Part shown: in pieces, positions 1 through 4,841 of the stretch
Numbering within the stretch: the stretch's first letter is position 1
Layout: each line of letters starts with the position of its first letter
DNA from: Cytophagales bacterium
GTDB taxonomy: Bacteria > Bacteroidota > Bacteroidia > Cytophagales > Cyclobacteriaceae
Assembly (NCBI GenBank): GCA_020063545.1
Contig: JAGUUF010000372.1
Span: 1-6,579 of the forward strand
Length of the DNA: 6,579 bases
Direction of reading: 5' to 3'
Translations under genes and position numbers: made by a program
Notes under the pieces: generated by a model
What the model was told of the DNA's origin: nothing
What the model saw: the letters and a program-made list of their open reading frames with translations, nothing else
Databases searched by the model: none

Positions 1-206
1 GAAATGTATTTGTTGTACAAGGAACCGAAACCGGTGTTAATCCCGTATATCGGGTGAACGGTGTCTTTCAGCTTCTCATCCAGGTAATGGCGGCACGCCA
101 AAATTTTTTTCTTCACCTCATCGCTTACCTGCAGTTGTACCGGGCTGGAAATTATTGCCGACAGGTCGGCCAGTGTTATGGGTTTGGTGGTAAGCGTAAA
201 CGTCAC
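1..206 (-). CDS. hutH: Histidine ammonia-lyase-like protein, N-terminal part (cut by window edge)
   Basis: Translating the minus strand from a GTG at 206 gives 68 open codons to the window edge. Residues 54-61 read YGINTGFG, the conserved N-terminal motif of the histidine/phenylalanine/tyrosine ammonia-lyase family. Its Tyr (Y54 here, Y53 in the Pseudomonas enzyme) is a catalytic residue in that family. HutH removes ammonia from L-histidine to give urocanate, in the cytoplasm. The GTG start is well supported: an in-frame TAA lies five codons upstream, no other Met occurs in the 68 codons, and the start places the motif at the usual family position. The GTG overlaps the hisS TGA by four bases, suggesting translational coupling. 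The MIO-forming Ala-Ser-Gly and the residues that decide substrate lie outside the window, so a tyrosine ammonia-lyase or aminomutase remains possible. The family is secure; histidine specificity is inferred partly from the hisS neighbour. Confidence 0.85.
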   Translation of the reverse strand, partial: MTFTLTTKPITLADLSAIISSPVQLQVSDEVKKKILACRHYLDEKLKDTVHPIYGINTGFGSLYNKYI

Positions 207-1567
207 GGTATCAGTTTTTTAATAATCGCATCAAGCGGCAGGTTTTCCTGCTGCCCGCTTTCCAGATTTTTTAATGCAAGGATGCCTGATTTGATTTCAT
301 CTGGCCCGATAACCAGGGCATAAGGAATTTTTTTATTGTTTGCGAAATCGAGCTGCTTTTTAAGCTTGGCGGTTTCGGGAAAGATCTCTGAAGCGATGTT
401 AACTGACCGGAGTTGTGAAAGTACACCTAATCCGTACCGGAGGCTTGTCTCATCCACATGACAAACGAGCACGGTTGCAACTGCGCGCGCGCTTTTCGGG
501 AACAGGTTAAGTTCATCCAGCGCATCGTAAAGCCGGTCAATCCCAAATGAGATGCCCACACCCGATAATTTTTCTTTTGAACCGAAGGCCTGTGTCAGGT
601 TATCGTACCGGCCTCCACCGCTAACACTGCCGATGGCTACACCATTTATTTTTACTTCGAATATGCAACCGGTGTAATAGCTGAGTCCGCGGGCCAGGGC
701 CAGGTCAAATTCAACGTGGGCATCATCCTGCCGGTAACGGGTAAGCAACTCAAAAACCTGCTGCAGGTCGGCAACACCTTTTTGTCCGGGTTGGGAAGGT
801 TTGAATAGGGTATGCAGCGATCCCAGTTTCGACTGGTTCGTGCCGGGGGTTTTGAGTATGGTAAAAAGGCTCAGGCATTGTTCTGTTGAAAATCCCTTGT
901 TCTCAAGTTCCTGCCGCACACCCGCCTCACCGATTTTATCCAACTTGTCAATAGCCACAAACAACTCGGTTTCCTTACCCGATGCACCAATGGCATGGGC
1001 GATGCCGTTCAGGATTTCACGGTGGTTTATTTTGATGGAATAATCCGCAACATTCAGGCGGGTCATCACCTCTTTAATCATCAGGATAATCTCCGCTTCG
1101 CAGATCAGCGAGTCGGTACCGACCACATCGGCATCGCATTGGTAAAACTCGCGGTAGCGACCTTTCTGCGGCCGGTCGGCCCGCCACACAGGCTGCACCT
1201 GGTAGCGCTTAAAGGGTAGTGTAATGTCGTGGCGATTCATAACCACGTAGCGCGCAAACGGAACGGTGAGGTCGTACCGAAGACCTTTTTCAGAGATATA
1301 AGGAGCCAGCGTCCTGGCATCCGTTACGTTGTGCAGGTCAACATTTTTCAGAAAATCGCCACTGTTTAAAATTCTGAACAAAAGCTGGTCGCCTTCATCG
1401 CCATACTTTCCGGTTAGCGTAGCCAGGGTTTCCATGGCCGGGGTTTCGAGCGGTTGAAACCCGTATTTCTGAAACACCGCGCGGATGGCATCAACTATAT
1501 GGTTACGCCTGGCCATTACCTGCGGGCCGAAGTCACGAGTACCTTTAGGAAGGCTTGGTTTTTCCAT
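203..1567 (-). CDS. hisS: Histidyl-tRNA synthetase (HisRS), eukaryote/archaea-like form
   Basis: This cytoplasmic class II synthetase (454 aa) activates histidine with ATP and charges tRNA-His. The N-terminus has PKGTRDFGP (residues 7-15). LRYDLTVPFARY (96-107) forms part of the histidine/ATP site. Motif 2 includes GRYREFYQ (136-143). The HisRS-specific histidine-binding motif is LARGLSYYTG (291-300). GGGRYDN lies at 317-323, and motif 3 is GVGISFGIDRL (336-346) with its Arg at 345. The anticodon-binding domain covers about 364-452, with a typical PYALVIG segment (415-421). The RYDLTVPFARY and GRYREFYQCD wording resembles eukaryotic HARS more than the common bacterial form (LRPEGT, GRYRQFHQ). 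The ATG at 1567 gives the expected N-terminus. The gene starts the hisS-lyase pair, and its stop overlaps the next start. Catalytic motifs are intact and I see no frameshift. The alternative, HisZ, is unlikely because the anticodon domain is present. Confidence 0.97.
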   Translation of the reverse strand: MEKPSLPKGTRDFGPQVMARRNHIVDAIRAVFQKYGFQPLETPAMETLATLTGKYGDEGDQLLFRILNSGDFLKNVDLHNVTDARTLAPYISEKGLRYDLTVPFARYVVMNRHDITLPFKRYQVQPVWRADRPQKGRYREFYQCDADVVGTDSLICEAEIILMIKEVMTRLNVADYSIKINHREILNGIAHAIGASGKETELFVAIDKLDKIGEAGVRQELENKGFSTEQCLSLFTILKTPGTNQSKLGSLHTLFKPSQPGQKGVADLQQVFELLTRYRQDDAHVEFDLALARGLSYYTGCIFEVKINGVAIGSVSGGGRYDNLTQAFGSKEKLSGVGISFGIDRLYDALDELNLFPKSARAVATVLVCHVDETSLRYGLGVLSQLRSVNIASEIFPETAKLKKQLDFANNKKIPYALVIGPDEIKSGILALKNLESGQQENLPLDAIIKKLIP

Positions 1568-1574
1568 ATCCGCC

Positions 1575-1582
1575 CAAAACTA
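1575..1582 (-). promoter_or_regulatory. Possible -7 element for hisS
   Basis: The minus strand reads TAGTTTTG here, a full match to the Bacteroidota -7 consensus TAnnTTTG. It lies only seven bases before the hisS ATG, so it would give an almost leaderless transcript. No TTTG -33 element is found at the expected 17-23 base distance; the nearest is about 32 bases away. The -7 match alone could be chance in this AT-rich spacer. Confidence 0.25.
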
Positions 1583-1585
1583 AGG

Positions 1586-1623
1586 ATTCAATTCAAGATT
1601 TATGATTCAGGATTCAAAATTCA
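1586..1623. repeat. Imperfect short ATTCA direct repeat cluster
   Basis: ATTCA occurs five times in 38 bases, at 1586, 1591, 1605, 1612 and 1619, and GGATTCAA occurs at 1584 and 1610. The last three copies are spaced every seven bases. The cluster lies between the divergent hisS and small-protein genes. It looks like a decayed simple-sequence or intergenic repeat. It has no clear dyad, so a protein-binding role is not supported by the sequence alone. Confidence 0.5.
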
Positions 1624-1682
1624 AACGGATGAGGGATAGCCCAAAAAGCAGGAACGTTCATTTTCTAAATTTTCTATTGCAT

Positions 1683-1713
1683 TTTGAATCCACCGAAATA
1701 CTAAGCATTTTTG
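1683..1713 (+). promoter_or_regulatory. Candidate Bacteroidota-type promoter for the small basic protein gene
   Basis: TTTG at 1683-1686 is followed after 19 bases by CATTTTTG at 1706-1713. This fits the phylum's TTTG - N19 - TAnnTTTG arrangement, with one mismatch (C for the first T of the -7 box). Transcription would start near 1718-1721, leaving a leader of about 15-18 bases before the ATG at 1736. Spacing and position are good, but the motif is short and was matched by eye. Confidence 0.45.
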
Positions 1714-1735
1714 CGGTCGCTAAACACACACTATC

Positions 1736-1897
1736 ATGTCCGTTACCCGATTAAAGCGCAAAAACCGTAAAGATCGTTCGAAAAGTGCCGTGAGGCGCCA
1801 AACGCTCAAGCTGCAGAACGCCAAGCCGGTGATCAAGAATGTTGACATCGAAAAGATTAAAGAGGAGTTTAAGGCTAAGAAAGAAAAAAAGGGGTAG
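1736..1897 (+). CDS. Small, very basic protein of unknown function (53 aa)
   Basis: An ATG at 1736 opens 53 codons ending in TAG at 1895-1897. The protein has 20 Lys/Arg and only 6 Asp/Glu. Residues 5-21 form an almost continuous basic stretch beginning RLKRKNRKDR. The segment KPVIKNVDIEKIKEEF (30-45) looks like a structured motif ending in a short helix, followed by a Lys-rich tail. There is no signal peptide, membrane segment or Cys pair. The charge suggests binding to RNA, ribosomes or DNA, but that is inference. The case for a real gene is a plausible upstream promoter, a strong terminator 26 bases after the stop, and a gene-like composition. It resembles small lysine-rich conserved hypothetical proteins I associate with this phylum, though I cannot name a family. 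The opposite-strand frame spanning it also runs into xth and is judged a shadow. Confidence 0.75.
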   Translation: MSVTRLKRKNRKDRSKSAVRRQTLKLQNAKPVIKNVDIEKIKEEFKAKKEKKG

Positions 1898-1923
1898 TTC
1901 TTTAAGCCATTTGTTTGGTTTGT

Positions 1924-1954
1924 AATCCTGGCCTGTGCCGGGATTTTTATTTTT
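1924..1954 (+). terminator. Intrinsic terminator after the small basic protein gene
   Basis: The stem AATCCTGGC (1924-1932) pairs with GCCGGGATT (1937-1945) around a CTGT loop. That is nine pairs including one G-U. The T-rich run to 1954, broken only by one A, follows at once. This is a textbook rho-independent terminator for the plus strand. The minus strand lacks a T tract after the hairpin, so it is one-directional. It separates the small gene from xth, which would then need its own promoter or read-through. Confidence 0.85.
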
Positions 1955-1974
1955 GAATTCATTCGCCTGACAAC

Positions 1975-2751
1975 ATGCCCGAACTTCACCTGGTTTGCTG
2001 GAACGTTAACGGAATCCGCTCCATCATCAAGAAGGATTTTCTTAAGGATATAAAAACCCTGAACCCCGACATACTGTGCCTTCAGGAAACCAAGGCTTCG
2101 GTGGAGGAGGTAAGGAATGTGTTGCAATTGCTTCCCGGCTATACAGGGTATGTTAACTCATCGAAAGCGCGGCAGGGGTATTCGGGCACGGCCATCATCA
2201 CCAAAACCGAGCCGCTGGGTGTTACCTACGACATGAACCATGCCGAGCACGACCAGGAAGGACGGGTTATTACGGCCGAGTATCCGGGGTTTTACCTGGT
2301 AACCGTGTATACCCCAAATTCGGGTGAAGGATTAAAGCGGCTTGACTACCGCGAGAAGTGGGATGACGAATTCAGGAGGTACCTCGTTGAACTTCAGCAG
2401 CGAAAGCCTGTAATCGTATGTGGCGATTTGAACGTTGCCCATCAACCCATTGACATTGCCCGTGCAAAAGACAACTACAACAAGTCGGCAGGTTATACCC
2501 AGCGCGAGATTGACGGGTTTCAGCGGCTGCTTGATTCCGGGTTTGTGGATACGTTCCGGCATTTTCATCCCAATGAAGTGAAGTACACCTACTGGAATTA
2601 CATGTTTAATGCACGTGCCCGTAATGTGGGCTGGCGAATCGATTATTTTCTTGTAAGCAAGGCATTGCTGCCGCAGGTAAAGCAAGCTATGATTTATAAT
2701 GAATACCTGGGCTCCGATCATTGCCCGGTGGGGCTCAGGCTTGAAGGTTAA
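1975..2751 (+). CDS. xth: Exodeoxyribonuclease III / AP endonuclease (ExoA/APE1 type)
   Basis: This 258-aa member of the exonuclease-endonuclease-phosphatase fold cuts DNA 5' to abasic sites in base excision repair and usually has 3'-5' exonuclease and 3'-phosphodiesterase activity. Every signature is visible in order: CWNVNGIRS (8-16, metal-site N10), LQETK (36-40, metal-binding E38), VYTPNSG (111-117, catalytic Y112), GDLNVAH (150-156, D151 and N153), GWRIDYFLVS (219-228), and SDHCPVGL (247-254, the D248-H249 pair). GDLNVAH and RIDYFLVS resemble the ExoA/human APE1 branch. The length is close to that of bacterial ExoA. The ATG at 1975 is chosen because the core strand LHLVCWN starts within four residues of it. 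No Shine-Dalgarno is evident, as is usual for the phylum. The stop overlaps the convergent murA stop. The gene appears intact and monocistronic. Confidence 0.97.
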   Translation: MPELHLVCWNVNGIRSIIKKDFLKDIKTLNPDILCLQETKASVEEVRNVLQLLPGYTGYVNSSKARQGYSGTAIITKTEPLGVTYDMNHAEHDQEGRVITAEYPGFYLVTVYTPNSGEGLKRLDYREKWDDEFRRYLVELQQRKPVIVCGDLNVAHQPIDIARAKDNYNKSAGYTQREIDGFQRLLDSGFVDTFRHFHPNEVKYTYWNYMFNARARNVGWRIDYFLVSKALLPQVKQAMIYNEYLGSDHCPVGLRLEG

Positions 2752-4052
2752 GCCCTGGTAATATCAGCCCCAAGTTTCGTTAAGCGCTCATCAATTTTTT
2801 CGTATCCGCGGTCAATCTGGTCGATATTGGAGATTTCGCTGGTGCCGTTGGCTGAAAGGCCTGCGATGAGCAACGCTACACCAGCACGAATGTCGGGCGA
2901 GGCCATTTTAATTCCCCGAAGGGCCTGTTTGCGGTTAAGCCCGATTACGGTTGCCCGGTGCGGATCGCATAAAATGATCTGGGCGCCCATGTCTATCAGT
3001 TTATCTACAAAAAAGAGGCGGCTCTCGAACATTTTCTGGTGGATGAGTACGGTACCTTTTGCCTGCGTGGCCACTACCAATACAATACTTAACAAATCCG
3101 GAGTAAACCCGGGCCAGGGGGCATCGGCAATGGTGAGGATGGAACCGTCAATAAAGTTTTCTATTTCGTAGCCCGCCTGTTCAGGGATGAAAATATCATC
3201 GCCCCTGAATTCCATTTTAATACCGAGCCGCCTGAATACATCCGGTATTATGCCCAGCATATCAATGCGGCAGTTTTTAATGGTGATTTCTGATTGCGTC
3301 ATGGCGGCCAATCCGATAAAACTCCCAATTTCGATCATATCGGGCAACAGGGTATGTTCGGTGCCGCCAAGTTTCGAAACGCCTTCGATGGTGAGCAGGT
3401 TAGAACCGATGCCGCTGATTTTTGCACCCATACGGTTAAGCATGTGGCAAAGCTGCTGGATGTACGGCTCGCAGGCTGCATTGTAAATAGTTGTTGTGCC
3501 GTTGGCCAACACGGCTGCCATGATGATGTTGGCTGTTCCGGTAACTGACGGTTCATCCAGAAGCATGTTGCACCCCTTCAACTGCGGGGCGTAAACCTGG
3601 AACAGATGTTCACTGGAATCGAAATTGAATGTTGCACCGAGCTTCTGAAATCCGAGGAAGTGGGTGTCCAGTCTTCTTCTCCCGATTTTATCGCCACCGG
3701 GTTTGGGCAGGCCGGCTTTTCTGTACCGTGCCAGGATGGGGCCCAGCAGCATTACCGATCCGCGCAGGGAAGCTGCCTTGGTTTTGTATGCTTCCGATTC
3801 GAGAAATGTTGTATCCACGGTTGTGGCGGTTATGCGCCAGGAGTGGTGAGCAATCTTATCAACGCGGCAACCGAGGTCGGCAACGAGTTCAAGCAGTTTA
3901 TTGACATCGCGGATGTCGGGCAGGTTGTGGAGGGTTACCGGCTGATCCGTCAGCAACGCAGCGCATATTACCTGAAGGGCTTCGTTTTTGGCGCCTTGCG
4001 GAACAATTTCGCCTTTCAGTTTTCTGCCGCCTTTGATTTTGAAGACACTCAT
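2748..4052 (-). CDS. murA: UDP-N-acetylglucosamine 1-carboxyvinyltransferase (MurA), with Asp at the catalytic-loop Cys position
   Basis: MurA transfers enolpyruvate from PEP to UDP-GlcNAc, the first committed step of peptidoglycan synthesis, in the cytoplasm. The start is set at the ATG at 4052 (434 aa) because MSVFKIKGG matches the usual MurA N-terminus. The longer frame from 4133 would overlap the upstream gene by 77 bases. K22 and N23 (GAKNEA, 21-26) match the substrate residues of E. coli MurA; R97, R126 and R389 align with its R91, R120 and R397. D319 in GFTPDL corresponds to D305. The mobile loop reads PGGDKIGRRRLD (118-129), so E. coli Cys115 is replaced by Asp121. That change is known in other MurAs to keep activity and to block fosfomycin alkylation. 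DRIYH-type motifs near the C-terminus appear as QIDRGYEKI (412-420). The gene lies four bases after the DUF4290 stop, suggesting coupled translation. Confidence 0.97.
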   Translation of the reverse strand: MSVFKIKGGRKLKGEIVPQGAKNEALQVICAALLTDQPVTLHNLPDIRDVNKLLELVADLGCRVDKIAHHSWRITATTVDTTFLESEAYKTKAASLRGSVMLLGPILARYRKAGLPKPGGDKIGRRRLDTHFLGFQKLGATFNFDSSEHLFQVYAPQLKGCNMLLDEPSVTGTANIIMAAVLANGTTTIYNAACEPYIQQLCHMLNRMGAKISGIGSNLLTIEGVSKLGGTEHTLLPDMIEIGSFIGLAAMTQSEITIKNCRIDMLGIIPDVFRRLGIKMEFRGDDIFIPEQAGYEIENFIDGSILTIADAPWPGFTPDLLSIVLVVATQAKGTVLIHQKMFESRLFFVDKLIDMGAQIILCDPHRATVIGLNRKQALRGIKMASPDIRAGVALLIAGLSANGTSEISNIDQIDRGYEKIDERLTKLGADITRA

Positions 4053-4056
4053 CCGG

Positions 4057-4725
4057 TTATTGATTGTCTCTGCGCCTGCGGTTTTTGTTCTTGTGTTTGA
4101 ATTTTCGGTGGCCGCCTTCGCGCGGGCCGCCATTGCCCAGCGGCTTTAACTGTTTTTTCTCCCGGTACAGTTTTTCGAACAGGTTGTCTTCGCGTACCTT
4201 GTCAAGATCCATGTTAAGCTTACCGTTCGACATCGCGCGCAAGTCGTTTACGATTACGGAGTCATCCAGGGTTTCCTTGTTCCAGTTGCCGTAGAATGTT
4301 TTCATCAGTTTACCCAGGTAAATGGCCGCTTCTTCACGCTCTTTCGGATCTTCCTTCTTCATGGCTTCTTTTACCAGGTATTCAATGTTCTTTCCGTAAT
4401 GCTTGTAGCGGATGTTGCTTTGCGGGTAAGCTACCTTCATGGGCTTCTTAAACAATACATCACGTTCCGGTACCGGGTACGGGTTGTTCACATCCAGGTC
4501 AAAATCGGCAATGATGTAGAGGTCATCCCAAAGCCGCTGCGGATTTTCAGGTTGGTCCTTCAGGCTGGGTGTTAATTGTTTAATCAGTTCAATAAGGGTA
4601 TAGGCAAGTTCGGTGCGCTTCTCCTTGTCTTTAACCGTACGGATGTATTCTACCAGCTTTTGAACATTGCGGCCGTATTCTTTCAGAATAATCTGGGGCC
4701 GCTGTGAATTGTATTCTCCTATCAT
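4057..4725 (-). CDS. DUF4290 family protein
   Basis: This 222-aa protein is recognised as DUF4290, a family of unknown function largely confined to Bacteroidota and often found next to murA. The N-terminal half begins YNSQRPQIILKEYGRNVQKL (5-24), which I recall as the family signature, and is mostly charged helix. A Pro-rich stretch around 81-87 (NPYPVPE) leads to a second segment whose RYKHYGKNIEYLV (106-118) echoes EYGRNVQKLVEYI (16-28). This hints at an internal duplication of a helical unit. The C-terminus (about 190-222) is disordered-looking and strongly basic, ending KNKNRRRRDNQ, which could contact nucleic acid or acidic lipids. There is no signal peptide or membrane helix, so a cytoplasmic location is likely. 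The ATG at 4725 gives a natural N-terminus. The stop is four bases before murA. A link to cell-wall synthesis is inferred from position only. Confidence 0.85.
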   Translation of the reverse strand: MIGEYNSQRPQIILKEYGRNVQKLVEYIRTVKDKEKRTELAYTLIELIKQLTPSLKDQPENPQRLWDDLYIIADFDLDVNNPYPVPERDVLFKKPMKVAYPQSNIRYKHYGKNIEYLVKEAMKKEDPKEREEAAIYLGKLMKTFYGNWNKETLDDSVIVNDLRAMSNGKLNMDLDKVREDNLFEKLYREKKQLKPLGNGGPREGGHRKFKHKNKNRRRRDNQ

Positions 4726-4841
4726 GTTTTAAATGTTGCGTTTCTTTAGTTACGGATTTTCAGCGTTTAGTTTTTCAGGCTGAGCAACGGTCGGTATAAC
4801 ACCCTGTGCATTTTTTAGAAATGGCTGTGGCGCCCAATACC

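Noticed and set aside
54..323. 89-codon plus-strand open frame at the left edge
   Set aside because: It is opposite the lyase start and the hisS 3' end, both supported by conserved motifs.
1720..2127. 135-codon minus-strand open frame across the small gene and the start of xth
   Set aside because: It overlaps two well-supported plus-strand genes and a terminator, and shows no recognisable domain.
3606..4100. 164-codon plus-strand open frame opposite murA
   Set aside because: It is fully antisense to conserved murA and DUF4290 coding sequence, with an irregular Cys-rich composition and no motif.
4053..4133. Longer murA start at 4133
   Set aside because: The extra 27 residues read as an out-of-frame version of the DUF4290 tail, and MurA proteins normally begin at the MSVFKIKGG position.
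4726..4841. Promoter or terminator between the helicase gene and DUF4290
   Set aside because: I found only weak dyads (a five-pair TCAGC/GCTGA with a 14-base loop) and no TAnnTTTG on the minus strand. Read-through from the helicase gene or an unrecognised promoter are both possible.
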